56,531 bases of DNA from AA29 sp041481445 (GCA_041481445.1 JBGPBV010000032.1:1-56531), one strand, 5' to 3'; positions 8,249-17,533 are shown, counted from the stretch's first letter. Numbers and translations: made by a program. The notes: generated from the letters alone by a model not told the origin.

Positions 8249-10179
8249 GGGGGGCGGGGCTCGGAGCCCTCGCCGCCCTCACGCTTGCCGCCTGCACCGG
8301 CGCGCGCACCGCCGATCGCGCGTCGCCTTCGGCTACGGCGCCGGCCACGGAGCCGGTGACGTTCAACCGCCACATCGCGCCGATCGTCTTCCAGAACTGC
8401 GCCCCCTGCCATCGGCCCGGCGAGGCGGGCCCGTTCAGCCTCCTCGGCTACAAGGACGTGGCCAAGCGCGCGCAGCTGATCGCGCGCGTGACGTCGATCC
8501 GGTTCATGCCGCCGTGGCCTCCCGAGCCCGGCTACGGCGACCTGGCCGGCGCGCGCCACCTCACCGACGAGCAGATCGCGCTCATCCAGCGCTGGGCGGC
8601 CTCGGGGGCGCCGGAGGGTCCCCCGGCGGCGGCTCCCCCGCTTCCGACGTTCACCGCAGGGTGGCAGCTCGGGCCTCCGGACCTGGTCGTGGAGGCGCCG
8701 CAGGCCTACACCGTCCCCGCCGAGGGCACGGACGTCTTCCGCAACCTCGTCCTGCGCGCGCCGGTGACGGGCACGCGCTACGTGCGGGCGATGGAGCTGC
8801 GGCCGGGAGACAAGCGCGTCGTCCACCACGCGAACGTGCTGCTCGACCGCAGCGGGGCCGCGCGCCGTCGCGACGCCCACGACCCCGGGCCCGGCTTCGC
8901 GGGCATGGACGTCGAGCTCGAGTCGGACGCCTTCGAGCCGGACAGCCACTTCCTGTTCTGGAAGCCGGGCACGGCCGCGGTGAGCGAGCCCGACGACATG
9001 GCCTGGACGATCGACGGCCACACCGACCTCGTCCTGAACCTCCACCTCCAGCCCACCGGCAAGCCGGAGGTCATCCGCCCGGTCGTGGGCCTGTACTTCA
9101 CGGACACGCCGCCCCGGCGCTTCCCGATGCTGCTCCAGCTCGAGGACGACGGCGCCATCGACATCCCGCCCGGCGCCTCCGATTACGTCGTCACCGACCA
9201 CTACACGTTGCCCGTCGACGTCGAGGTGCTCGGCGTGTATCCGCACGCCCACTACGTCGGCAAGGACGTGCAGGGCTACGCCGTCCTTCCCGACGGCTCG
9301 AAGACGTGGCTGATCTGGATCCGCGACTGGGACTTCGCGTGGCAGGCGGTGTACCGCTGCGCGCACCCGGTGTTCCTGCCTCGCGGTTCCGTGCTCCACA
9401 TGCGGATCGCCTACGACAACTCGGACGCCAACGTGCGCAATCCCAGCCATCCGCCGAGGCGGGTGGTGGCGGGCAACCGCTCGACGGACGAGATGGGGCA
9501 CCTGTGGGTGCAGGTCCTCCCGCGCGCGGCGGACGACCGCTGGACGCTGCAGGAGGCCTACATGCGCCGCCGGCTCGAGAAGTACCCGGGCGACTTCGTG
9601 GCCCACGCGAACCTCGGGGCCGCTCTCGAGGCGCGCGGGCGGACGGGGGAGGCGATCGAGGAATACCGCCAGGCGTTACGGGCGCGGCCGGGGAGCGCGG
9701 CCGCCCACAACAACCTGGGAGCCGCCTTGCAGTCCACGGGGGACCTCGACGCCGCCATCGCCGAGTACGCCCAGGCCGCGCGCGCGCAGCCCGACTACGC
9801 GAGCGCGCGACACAACCTCGGCAACGCGCTCGTCCTGAAGGGCGCCTTCGCAGAGGCCCTGCCGCACCTGCGGGAGGCGGTACGGCTGGACCCGGACGAC
9901 GCGACCGCGCGCAACAACCTCGGCGGCATCCTCCTGGAGACCGGCCGCGTCGAGGAGGCGGTGCAGGAGCTCCGCCGTGCCGTGGCCACCTTTCCCGGCT
10001 CCCTCAACGCGCAGTACAACCTCGGACGCGCGCTCGCCCTGCGCGGGCGCCTGGACGAGGCGGCCGGCCACCTCGAAGAGGCCCTGCGCATCGCGCCCGG
10101 CGACCCGGACGCGCGCCGTGAGCTCGACGCCGTCCGGGCCCGTCTGGCCCGGCGGCCGTCGCCTCCGCCCGGCGGTTAG
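8245..10179 (+). CDS. Lipoprotein with haem-c motif, Cu(II) ascorbate-dependent monooxygenase-like domain and TPR repeats
   Basis: The protein has about 644 residues. GTG 8245 is chosen because it overlaps the upstream stop and gives a short lipoprotein signal ending LTLAAC (Cys 17). A single haem-c site CAPCHRPG sits near residue 55 inside a cytochrome-like segment. The middle third resembles the Cu-type-II monooxygenase C-terminal family, with His-rich strands (VHHANVLLD, LVLNLHLQPTGKPE, YPHAHYVGKD) that could bind copper. The last 210 or so residues are about five or six TPR units (AHNNLGAALQSTGDLDAAI and relatives). It is probably an envelope redox or oxygenase-like protein; its substrate is unknown. 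It ends in a 4-bp convergent overlap with the gene on the other strand. Confidence 0.83.
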   Translation: MRGAGLGALAALTLAACTGARTADRASPSATAPATEPVTFNRHIAPIVFQNCAPCHRPGEAGPFSLLGYKDVAKRAQLIARVTSIRFMPPWPPEPGYGDLAGARHLTDEQIALIQRWAASGAPEGPPAAAPPLPTFTAGWQLGPPDLVVEAPQAYTVPAEGTDVFRNLVLRAPVTGTRYVRAMELRPGDKRVVHHANVLLDRSGAARRRDAHDPGPGFAGMDVELESDAFEPDSHFLFWKPGTAAVSEPDDMAWTIDGHTDLVLNLHLQPTGKPEVIRPVVGLYFTDTPPRRFPMLLQLEDDGAIDIPPGASDYVVTDHYTLPVDVEVLGVYPHAHYVGKDVQGYAVLPDGSKTWLIWIRDWDFAWQAVYRCAHPVFLPRGSVLHMRIAYDNSDANVRNPSHPPRRVVAGNRSTDEMGHLWVQVLPRAADDRWTLQEAYMRRRLEKYPGDFVAHANLGAALEARGRTGEAIEEYRQALRARPGSAAAHNNLGAALQSTGDLDAAIAEYAQAARAQPDYASARHNLGNALVLKGAFAEALPHLREAVRLDPDDATARNNLGGILLETGRVEEAVQELRRAVATFPGSLNAQYNLGRALALRGRLDEAAGHLEEALRIAPGDPDARRELDAVRARLARRPSPPPGG

Positions 10180-11294
10180 CGGGTGGCGCCCAGGGCCTTC
10201 TCGTACAGGGCCTGGTAGCGGGCGCGCTGGGCCTCGGGGAGCTGGCGCACGGCCTGGCCGACCAGGGCGGTGATCTCGCGGTCCTCCTGGGGCTGGGTGA
10301 CCTGGAGCCCGCGCACGCGCTCCATGTAGCGGTCGAGGTGGCGGCGGTGCTCGGGGGCGAGGGGGGCGTAGGCGGCGGTCGTGATCTCTCCGAGCTCCTT
10401 GGCCTCCTGGGGCGTGAGGCGGCCCACGCCGTTGGCGGCCAGCAGGTAGCTCTGCCTGAAGACGGCCTCCGGCCGGTCCACTCCGTACGAGAGGACGAAC
10501 TCGGCCGCGCGCGGTGACAGCATGGGCAGGTCGCGGCTCACGGTCTGGGCGGAGAGCGACGAGGAGGCGGCGGCGGCGCTCGCGGCCGCCGCGGGGTCGG
10601 GGGAAGCGCTGGCGCCGGCCGCGCCGGGCGGCACGAACCCGAGGTAACCGATCGCGGCTCCGCCCGCGAAGATCCAGAAGAGGCACAGCGCGATGCTCAG
10701 GTAGGGCAGCGGGCGTCCGGCCAGGAAGAAGAAGAGGCCGGAGCCCATCACCCAGGCCGCGGCCAGGATGGCGAGCGGGCGCCACTGCACGCCCTGCATC
10801 AGCACGGGGGCGGCCAGGGCGAACAGGCTGAAGGTCAGGAGGAACACGACCACGCGCACGACCTTGCGCATCGGCTCCCAGCCCCGCACGAGGAGCAGGC
10901 CGAGGGCCACGAAGCCGAGGGCGATCTCACGCCAGGGGGCCTGCCTCAGCGCGGGCAGCCAACGGGCGGGGAACCACGCGAAGTACCCGGCCCCGGCCGC
11001 GATCAGGAAGAAGAGGACGCTGGCGACGTAGACGCGCCAGCCCTGCGGATCGACCTCGAGCTCCTCCTCGTCCTCCGCGCCCTCCGCCGGCGCGCCGCGG
11101 CCCTTGGTGCCGCCGGCCGCGCCCCATTCCGCGATGTTGACGGAGTCGGCCAGCTTCGCCCACCGCTTGGCGGTGGTGAGACGCACCAGCGACTCGCGGT
11201 TGACGAGCCCCTGCTGGTACCAGGAGTGCAGCATCTCCACGTCGAGCGGGCCCACTTCGGACCCGTCCTGGAGCCGCACCTTGTAGGCCGCCAT
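10176..11294 (-). CDS. GYF_2 (DUF4339) domain membrane protein
   Basis: The protein has 372 residues. Residues about 1-58 form a GYF_2/DUF4339 domain (VGPLDVEMLHSWYQQGLV, then RWAKLADS), a small module thought to bind proline-rich or partner peptides at the membrane. Four or five transmembrane helices follow between about residues 85 and 215, then a mostly helical C-terminal region of about 140 residues with no recognised fold. The upstream gene on the same strand, a stand-alone winged helix, ends 12 bases before this start. The start lacks a Shine-Dalgarno but has TAGAAT (reverse strand, 11301-11306) 6 bases ahead, which hints at an internal leaderless promoter. Function unknown. Confidence 0.78.
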   Translation of the reverse strand: MAAYKVRLQDGSEVGPLDVEMLHSWYQQGLVNRESLVRLTTAKRWAKLADSVNIAEWGAAGGTKGRGAPAEGAEDEEELEVDPQGWRVYVASVLFFLIAAGAGYFAWFPARWLPALRQAPWREIALGFVALGLLLVRGWEPMRKVVRVVVFLLTFSLFALAAPVLMQGVQWRPLAILAAAWVMGSGLFFFLAGRPLPYLSIALCLFWIFAGGAAIGYLGFVPPGAAGASASPDPAAAASAAAASSSLSAQTVSRDLPMLSPRAAEFVLSYGVDRPEAVFRQSYLLAANGVGRLTPQEAKELGEITTAAYAPLAPEHRRHLDRYMERVRGLQVTQPQEDREITALVGQAVRQLPEAQRARYQALYEKALGATR

Positions 11295-11306
11295 CGGGGG
11301 ATTCTA

Positions 11307-11732
11307 CTACCGCGCGGCCTCCTCGAATCCGCCCACCGCCTCCACGCGCGCGACGAAGCGGTAGCCGCGCCGCCGGAGGGCCTCGATGAAGCGCGGAGAC
11401 CGCGCGTCGTCGCCGAGGGCCTTCCGCAGCTCGCGCACCGCGAAGTTCACGCACCCGGCGAAGGCCACGAACGTGCCGTCGCCCCAGAGGGCCTGCCGGA
11501 TCTCGTCGCGGGACACCACGTCCCCCGCCCGCGCCGCCAGCAGCCAGAGCAGGTCGTAGGGCTGGGGGGCGATGGCCACCCGCTCCCCCCCGCGCCGCAG
11601 CTCGAAGCGCGCCGCGTCCAGCTCGAACTCCCCGAAGCGCAGCACCAGGCGCTGGCGTCGCGCGTCCGCCAGCTCCCGGGGCGCGCGTGCAACCTCGATC
11701 CCGGCCGGACTCTCGTAGCCAAGTGTCGCCAT
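11307..11732 (-). CDS. Stand-alone OmpR-type winged-helix regulator
   Basis: The protein has about 141 residues. The C-terminal 100 or so form an OmpR/PhoB winged helix (PQPYDLLWLLAARAGDVV, then the RRRGYRFVARVE wing). There is no receiver, transmembrane segment or sensor, so the input is not visible. ATG 11732 is preferred over the upstream in-frame GTG because a GAAGGG stretch lies before it. It precedes the GYF_2 membrane protein by 12 bases on the same strand and may regulate or sense together with it. It is divergent from the LysR-type gene. Confidence 0.82.
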   Translation of the reverse strand: MATLGYESPAGIEVARAPRELADARRQRLVLRFGEFELDAARFELRRGGERVAIAPQPYDLLWLLAARAGDVVSRDEIRQALWGDGTFVAFAGCVNFAVRELRKALGDDARSPRFIEALRRRGYRFVARVEAVGGFEEAAR

Positions 11733-11803
11733 CCCCCCCACCCTTCGCCCCCACCGCCCGTGCCCGCCGCGTACGAGGCCAATCTAGGCCGCCGGTAGCG
11801 ATG

Positions 11804-11816
11804 AATCCAATGGATT
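11804..11816. promoter_or_regulatory. Candidate operator palindrome between divergent regulators
   Basis: AATCCA-A-TGGATT is an inverted repeat with 6-bp arms and a 1-base spacer. It lies 7 bases before the LysR-type start and about 70 bases upstream of the winged-helix start, in an AT-richer patch of otherwise GC-rich DNA. The position suits an autoregulatory site, but it lacks the usual T-N11-A LysR core. Confidence 0.35.
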
Positions 11817-11822
11817 GTTATC

Positions 11823-12851
11823 ATGCTATCCATGAGGACTGCTCATGTCAGTCGCGACCCCTCCGCGGCCGTCGACCTGGCCGCCGACCTCACCGGCCGG
11901 GGCGACCAGGTCCGGATCGAAGTGCGGCACCTGAAGCTCCTGCGCGCGGTGGTGCGCGAGAAGGGCCTCACCCGCGCCGCCGCCCGCCTCCACCTCACGC
12001 AGCCGGCCCTCTCGCACCAGCTCGCCCTCCTCGAAGAGCGGCTGGGGAGGCCGCTGTTCCTGCGCCTGGGCCGCCGGCTGGTGCCGACGGCGGCCGGGGA
12101 GCGCCTGGTGCGGGCGGCGGAGGCGGTGCTGCCCGAGCTCGAGCGGGTGGAGCAGGAGCTGTCCGGCCTCGGGGAGCCGGAGTCCGCGCTCATCCGCGTC
12201 AGCACCGAGTGCTACACCGCGTACCACTGGCTGCCCGCCGCCCTCGAGGACTTCGGCCGCAAGTTCCCCTCCGTGGCCGTCCAGATCGTGGTGGAGGCCA
12301 CGCACCGGCCGATCCCCGCCCTCCTCGACGGACGGCTCGACCTGGCCATCGTGTCCGAGAAGAGCGGCGACCGGCGGGTCGAGCACCATCCCCTCTTCGA
12401 CGACGAGATGGTGGTGGTGATGGCGCCCGGGCATCGCCTGGCCACGGTGCCGACGCTGACCCCCGCGCCGTTCGCCGCGGAGACGCTCGTCCTCTATTCG
12501 ATCCCGCTCAGCCTGAGCGATTTCTACCAGCGGTTCCTGCGGCCGGCGGGCGTGATGCCGGCGCGGGTCATGCGCGTGGAGCTGACGGAGGCGATCCTGG
12601 AGATGGTGCGCGCCGGACAGGGCGTGGCCGTGCTGGCCGGCTGGGCGGTCGCGCCGGAGGTGCGCGCCGGACGGCTCGTCGCGCGGCGCCTGGGCCGGCG
12701 CGGCCTACGCCGGCGCTGGTACGCCGCGGTGCGCGCGCGTCACGTCCCCGAGCATCTCCGCGCGTTCATCGATCAGGTCCGCCGGGTGGCCCCGGCGGGC
12801 GCGCTCGGACGCGTGGGGACGGGGCCCATCCGCCGCCTCGTGGGCCTCTAG
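11823..12851 (+). CDS. LysR-family transcriptional regulator, MetR-like
   Basis: The protein has 342 residues from ATG 11823; an in-frame ATG at 11832 is equally possible because neither has a clear ribosome binding site. After a 30-residue N-terminal extension the sequence IEVRHLKLLRAV and LTRAAARLHLTQPALSHQLA gives a LysR helix-turn-helix very like that of MetR, the homocysteine-responsive activator of methionine genes. The effector domain also follows MetR in STECYTAYHWLPAAL, LVLYSIPLSLSDFYQRFLRPAGVMP and the WYAAVRA segment. No methionine gene is adjacent, so the regulon and ligand are inferred from family resemblance only. Confidence 0.82.
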   Translation: MLSMRTAHVSRDPSAAVDLAADLTGRGDQVRIEVRHLKLLRAVVREKGLTRAAARLHLTQPALSHQLALLEERLGRPLFLRLGRRLVPTAAGERLVRAAEAVLPELERVEQELSGLGEPESALIRVSTECYTAYHWLPAALEDFGRKFPSVAVQIVVEATHRPIPALLDGRLDLAIVSEKSGDRRVEHHPLFDDEMVVVMAPGHRLATVPTLTPAPFAAETLVLYSIPLSLSDFYQRFLRPAGVMPARVMRVELTEAILEMVRAGQGVAVLAGWAVAPEVRAGRLVARRLGRRGLRRRWYAAVRARHVPEHLRAFIDQVRRVAPAGALGRVGTGPIRRLVGL

Positions 12852-12856
12852 CCCCT

Positions 12857-13459
12857 TCATTTCTCGTCCTTCCCGCCCCGGGGGCCGATCCGCCCCTGCT
12901 CCTTGAGCCGGCGGTAGAGCCAGGCCTTCGCCATGGCCCAGTCGCGGTTGGCGGTGGCCAGGGAGATGTCCAAGGCGCGCGCCGCCTCCTCGATCTGCAG
13001 CCCGCCGAAGAACCTCAGCTCGACCAGCCGGGCCTGGCGCTCGTCCAGCGCCGCCAGCTCCTCGAGGGCGCCGTCGAGGTCGAGCAGGTCGGGCGCCGCC
13101 CCCGGCGTGGCGGCCAGGCCCTCGACCAGCGTCACCCGCACGCCGCCGCGCTTGGCCGCGGCCCGCCGCCGGGCGTGGTCCACCAGGATGCGCCGCATCA
13201 GGCGCGAGGCCACCGCGAAGAGCTGCTCGCGGTTCACCCAGGCCGGGTTCTGGTCGCAGAGGCGGAGGTAGGTCTCGTGGACGAGGTCGGTGGGGCTCAG
13301 GGTGTGTCCTGGCCGCTCGCGCCTCATGTGGGCGGCCGCGCGGCGGCGCAGCTCGTCGTAGAGGTACGGGATCAGGCGGTCTCGGGCCGCCTCGTCTCCC
13401 GCCCGCCAGGCCTCGAGGAGGCGACTGACCTCGCCCGTGGAGGGTCTCTCGCCGCGCAT
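12857..13459 (-). CDS. ECF-type sigma-70 factor, TIGR02999-like
   Basis: The protein has 200 residues from ATG 13459. Region 2 includes LIPYLYDELRRRAAAHMRRERPGHTL and the TDLVHETYLRL segment. Region 4 includes LVELRFFGGLQIEEAARAL and the recognition helix ATANRDWAMAKAWLYRRL. These are hallmarks of the TIGR02999 subgroup abundant in Acidobacteriota and Planctomycetota. Such factors are often paired with Ser/Thr kinases or propeller proteins, but here the divergent neighbour is an uncharacterised protein and no anti-sigma gene is visible. An earlier in-frame start at 13519 would add 20 residues that do not match the family. Confidence 0.9.
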   Translation of the reverse strand: MRGERPSTGEVSRLLEAWRAGDEAARDRLIPYLYDELRRRAAAHMRRERPGHTLSPTDLVHETYLRLCDQNPAWVNREQLFAVASRLMRRILVDHARRRAAAKRGGVRVTLVEGLAATPGAAPDLLDLDGALEELAALDERQARLVELRFFGGLQIEEAARALDISLATANRDWAMAKAWLYRRLKEQGRIGPRGGKDEK

Positions 13460-13502
13460 CGTCGGGATGGAGGGAGTGTAGGATATTCCTGAGCGTTGCG
13501 CG

Positions 13503-14369
13503 ATGAGCGACCTCGTCATACGGATCCGCGATGCCTACCGCGAGCCGCTCGAGGACGTCGCCGACGTCATCCTCGGCTCGCCCGGGTCGAGCGCGGTCGT
13601 ACGCCAGCGGAAGAACCACCCGGCGACCAAGATCCTCAAGCTGACCGGGCTGACCCCGCTGGAGCCGTACCTCCTCCGCGTGTTCCCGGTCCGCCATCGC
13701 CCGGTGGGCCAGTTCGTGCGCGCCCCCGCGGACGCGAGCGAGACGATCGAGGTCTTCTGTCCCGTCGATCCCGGACGGGTGACCTCGGTCACCTTCCCCG
13801 CCTACGACGCGCTGCCCCCGGCGGCGCGGGCGGTATTGCAGGTGAGCGCGGTCGAGTCCTTTCCGGGGCTCGACGGGCCCGCGCTCTACGAGGCGCTGCC
13901 CAACCTGCCGAAGGCGGGCCTGCTGAACCTCGTGGCCAAGATGGCGCGGACGGGGCTACCGGGGGGCAGCACCGTCCTCGACCAGCTCGACTCGCTCTAC
14001 CGCGTCCGCCCCGACCGCGTGTTCGCCAACGTCAAGATCGGCCTGCGCGACCTGGTCATCACCGGCCTGGGCGACCACAGCTTCCGCCCCGTCTCCGGCT
14101 CGCTGCACACGCCCGATCCCGAATTCAAGGTAGTGGACTCGTACAAGACCTTCGACCCGTACGGCAACCTCCAGCTCACGTTCTTCTCGAGCCTGGCCGC
14201 CCCCCTGCGCTTCCGCGCGGACATCGACATCGACGACGCCGCCGGCATCGCGCACGTGTTCCAGGTCCTCGGCCACGCGATTACGGGAGGCGACACCCAC
14301 CCGTACGACATCCACGAGATCCTGGTCTTCCACCAACGGCTCGACCCCGGCTACCGGCTGAACACGTAG
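13503..14369 (+). CDS. Conserved-looking hypothetical protein
   Basis: The protein has 288 residues with no signal peptide or transmembrane helix that I can see. The first 90 or so residues look beta-rich (LVIRIRDAYREPLEDVADVIL, TPLEPYLLRVFP). The second half contains LYRVRPDRVFANVKIGLRDL and ends with FHQRLDPGYRLNT. I do not recognise the family. It diverges from the ECF sigma gene, 43 bases away, so it may be controlled with it. Codon use matches the surrounding genes. Confidence 0.6.
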   Translation: MSDLVIRIRDAYREPLEDVADVILGSPGSSAVVRQRKNHPATKILKLTGLTPLEPYLLRVFPVRHRPVGQFVRAPADASETIEVFCPVDPGRVTSVTFPAYDALPPAARAVLQVSAVESFPGLDGPALYEALPNLPKAGLLNLVAKMARTGLPGGSTVLDQLDSLYRVRPDRVFANVKIGLRDLVITGLGDHSFRPVSGSLHTPDPEFKVVDSYKTFDPYGNLQLTFFSSLAAPLRFRADIDIDDAAGIAHVFQVLGHAITGGDTHPYDIHEILVFHQRLDPGYRLNT

Positions 14370-14460
14370 AGGCCGTGGCCGGGCCATCGTGGAGACGCCA
14401 CCGAGTGGGCGACGCTTCTGCTCCACGACGTGTTCGGCTTTCGAATCGTGATCTACGTGA

Positions 14461-14556
14461 ACTTCCGCGCGATTTGTCGAAGACGACGAAGCCGCCCTTC
14501 AGGAGGTGCGCGCGCAGCGCGGCCGCCTCCTTGTCGCGCAGGTCCCACCACCCGGC
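14461..14556 (-). pseudogene. Remnant of a DUF4159-type gene
   Basis: In a 250-base gap, one minus-strand frame reads GWWDLRDKEAAALRAHLL followed by KGGFVVFDKSRG. This closely resembles the core of DUF4159 proteins (GWWxLsxxExxxLRxYLLRGGFLxxDDFxG). No start, stop or flanking domain remains, and the frame breaks on both sides. The call rests on about 32 residues. Confidence 0.5.
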
Positions 14557-14618
14557 CGCTCCGGCTCGCTGCTCCGCCCGGTTCCTGCCGGCGCCGCCGC
14601 GGTCTATCATCTCCCGCC

Positions 14619-17516
14619 ATGAAAACCCTGGCCGCGGTGGCGCTCGTGTGGGCTCTCGGATCGCCGGCGGGAGCGGAAGCCCCGGCCGACGCCAAGGCCC
14701 TGGCCGCCGAGCTCCTGGCCCGGACCGACGCCGCCGCTCGCGACGAGTGGCTCGCGACCCATGGACCACAGATCACGGCCGAGCTCGGGCGCGAGGTGGC
14801 CGACCGCGCGCTCACTCTCCAGAAGGCCGGGAGCTACGAGCCGGCGATGGCCGCCTTCGCCCTCGCCGTGCGGCTCGGGGAGATCTCGGGTGACCCCAAG
14901 AGCCGCATCCTCGGCCTCCACGGACAGGGCGAGGTGGAGCGCACCCGCGGACGCGCGCAGGAGGCCCTGCCCTTCCTGGAGCGGGGGCTCCAGGAGGCCG
15001 TGGCCGCCTCCGAGCGGGTGGACGCCGCGCGGTTGTCGGGCACGATCGGCCTCGCGCGGATGCAGCTCGGCGAGTACAGCGCCGCTCTCGCCATCTTCGA
15101 ATCGCAGCTCGCGGCCCTGGATGCGCTCGGAGACACCAGGGGACGCGGTCAGGCCCAGAGCAACATCGGCATCGCCCTGGGCACGCTGGGGCGGTATTCG
15201 GACGCCGCCGAGGCCTTCCAGCGCAGCCTCGAGTTGATGGAAGCCGCCAACTACGCGCCCGGGATCGCGCGCGCCTACAACAACCTCGGCCTGGCCCACA
15301 GGTATCTCGGGAACTACGGAGCGGCTCTCGAGGAGCTCGGCCACAGCCTCCAGATGAAGGAGGCCGCCGGCAACCGCCCCGAGCTTCCGACCACCTTGAA
15401 GAACATCGGCCAGATCTATTCGCTCCAGGGCGCCCCGCAGAGGGCCCTCGACTACTTCCAGCGCAGCCGTGCCATCGCCGCCGACATCGGGCAGAAGCTC
15501 GTGATGGCGGAGGCCCTCCAGGACGAGGGCTCCACGCTCTTCGACCTGGGCCGGACCCAGGAGGGCGTCGCCGCGCTCGAGAAGAGCCTGGCGGGGGCCG
15601 AGGAGCTCAAGAGTCCCGAGCCGATCATGTCGGCCTCCGCGGCCCTGGCCGACGCCCTTCGGAACTCGGACCGGGGACGCGCTCTTTCCCTCCTCCAGCA
15701 CAGCCTCGAGGTCGGAGAGCGGACGGAGGACATCCCCCCCATCGTTCCAACCCAGCGCCAGATCGCGACGCTGCACCTCGAGGACGGGCGCCCCGCCCAG
15801 GCCCTCGAACTGGCGGGGCGCGCCGCGGATGCGGCGCGACGGTACGAGCTGCGCGACGAGCTCTGGCCGGCCCTTCTGGTTGCCGGGCGTGCCCAGGAGG
15901 CCCTGGGTCAGGCCGAGCAGGCGGAGCGGACGCTGCGCGAAGCGGTGGACGTCATCGAGGACATTCGAGCCCACGCCGTCGGACCGGAGGCCGATCTCGC
16001 GGCCTTCCTCGTCTCGCGCGCCGCTCCGTACCAGGAGCTGGTCGCGCTCCTGGCGGAAGGCGGGCGGCCGTGGGAGGCCCTCGCCATGGCCGAGCGCGAC
16101 AAGGGGCGCGTCCTCCTGGAGGCGCTGGCGGGCGGACGCACGGCCATCGACAGCGCTCTCAGCGAGAGCGAGCGGGCCCAGGAGCGCGACCTCGAAGGCA
16201 AGCTCCTGGCCGCGAACTCGGAGCTCCGGGCCCTGCGCCTCAATGCCAGGGCGGATGCGGACCGCGTGACGCGCCTCGAGGCCCGGCGCGCGGAGAGCCG
16301 GCGGGACCTCGAGGACTTCCGTACCCGCCAGTACGCGGCGCACCCCGAGCTGCGCGTGCTGCGGGGCGAGTCGCTTCCCCTCGGCCGGGACGAAGCCCGA
16401 CGTCTGGTGGCGAACGGACGTACGGTGCTGCTCGAATACGTGCTCACCGAGAAGCACGCGTACGTCTTCGTGGTGAGCGCCGGGCGTTCCGGAGAGCCGG
16501 CCCTGGCCGTGCACCGCCTCGACGCCGGAAGCGGCGATCTCGCGCGCCTGGCCCGGGACCTGCGCGAGAGGTACGCGGCGCGCGACCTCGACTTCGCGAC
16601 CCCGGCCGCACGGCTCTATCGCACGCTGGTGTCGCCGGCCCGAGAGGCCCTGGCCGGCGCGCGCCGGGTGGTCGTCGTCCCCGACGGCGCGCTCTGGGAC
16701 CTGCCCTTCCAGGCTTTGCGCTCGCCGGCCGGCCGTTTCCTGATCGAGGACGTCGCCGTCTCCTACGTGCCCTCGCTGTCCGTCTTGAGCGACATGCAGA
16801 CGCATCCGCGAGCGCGCGCTCGAGCGGAGGGCGCATTGCTCGCCGTCGGCAACCCGGAGCTGGGCACGGCGGCCAATCGGCGCTCGGGCCCCACCCTCCT
16901 CTCGTCCCCGCTGGAGCCGCTGCCGGAGACGGAGGCCCAGGTGCGGGAGATCGCGCGCCTGTACGACGCGGGCACCACCTCCGTGCGCGTGGGCGCCGGC
17001 GCGCGCGAGTCGTGGCTCAAGACCGAGGCGCCGCATTACCGCATCCTCCACCTGGCCACCCACGGCGTGCTGGACGGCGCCAGCCCCCTCTACTCGGAGC
17101 TGGTCCTGGCCGCCCCCACCGAGGGCGAGCGCGACGACGGCCTCCTCGAGGCCCGCGAGATCCTGGACCTGGACCTCCGCGCGGACCTCGCCGTGCTCTC
17201 GGCCTGCGAGACGGGCCGAGGCCGCGTCGGCGCCGGCGAGGGGTTGATCGGCATGACGTGGGCGTTCTTCGTGGCCGGGTGCCCCACGACGGTGGCCAGC
17301 CAGTGGAAGGTCGAGGCCGCCGCCACGAACCGCCTGATGCTGGCGTTCCATCGTGAGCTGCAGGGCGGCCGCGCACCCGCGGAGGCGCTGCGCCTCGCCG
17401 CGCTGGCGCAGTTGCAGCGCCCGGAGCAGCGACACCCCTTCTACTGGGCCGGCTTCGTGGCGATGGGCGACGCCTACACGCCTATCGCTTTGCCGCCCGG
17501 TCGCGGGGCGCGCTAG
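14619..17516 (+). CDS. Exported TPR-CHAT caspase-like protein
   Basis: The protein has 965 residues. It starts with a signal peptide (KTLAAVALVWALGSPAGAEA). About a dozen TPR units occupy residues 60-480 (for example NNLGLAHRYLGNYGAALEEL). A coiled-coil segment follows, and a CHAT domain occupies about residues 640-955. The caspase-clan dyad is present: His 815 in HLATHGVLD and Cys 863 in LSACETGRG. GLIGMTWAFFVAGC and HPFYWAGFVAMGD are also typical. CHAT proteases cleave partner proteins once the TPR part binds a trigger. No obvious substrate is adjacent. The start has no Shine-Dalgarno; TATCAT ends 8 bases before it, compatible with a leaderless transcript. Confidence 0.92.
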   Translation: MKTLAAVALVWALGSPAGAEAPADAKALAAELLARTDAAARDEWLATHGPQITAELGREVADRALTLQKAGSYEPAMAAFALAVRLGEISGDPKSRILGLHGQGEVERTRGRAQEALPFLERGLQEAVAASERVDAARLSGTIGLARMQLGEYSAALAIFESQLAALDALGDTRGRGQAQSNIGIALGTLGRYSDAAEAFQRSLELMEAANYAPGIARAYNNLGLAHRYLGNYGAALEELGHSLQMKEAAGNRPELPTTLKNIGQIYSLQGAPQRALDYFQRSRAIAADIGQKLVMAEALQDEGSTLFDLGRTQEGVAALEKSLAGAEELKSPEPIMSASAALADALRNSDRGRALSLLQHSLEVGERTEDIPPIVPTQRQIATLHLEDGRPAQALELAGRAADAARRYELRDELWPALLVAGRAQEALGQAEQAERTLREAVDVIEDIRAHAVGPEADLAAFLVSRAAPYQELVALLAEGGRPWEALAMAERDKGRVLLEALAGGRTAIDSALSESERAQERDLEGKLLAANSELRALRLNARADADRVTRLEARRAESRRDLEDFRTRQYAAHPELRVLRGESLPLGRDEARRLVANGRTVLLEYVLTEKHAYVFVVSAGRSGEPALAVHRLDAGSGDLARLARDLRERYAARDLDFATPAARLYRTLVSPAREALAGARRVVVVPDGALWDLPFQALRSPAGRFLIEDVAVSYVPSLSVLSDMQTHPRARARAEGALLAVGNPELGTAANRRSGPTLLSSPLEPLPETEAQVREIARLYDAGTTSVRVGAGARESWLKTEAPHYRILHLATHGVLDGASPLYSELVLAAPTEGERDDGLLEAREILDLDLRADLAVLSACETGRGRVGAGEGLIGMTWAFFVAGCPTTVASQWKVEAAATNRLMLAFHRELQGGRAPAEALRLAALAQLQRPEQRHPFYWAGFVAMGDAYTPIALPPGRGAR

Positions 17517-17533
17517 CGATCCACGGCGCCTCC

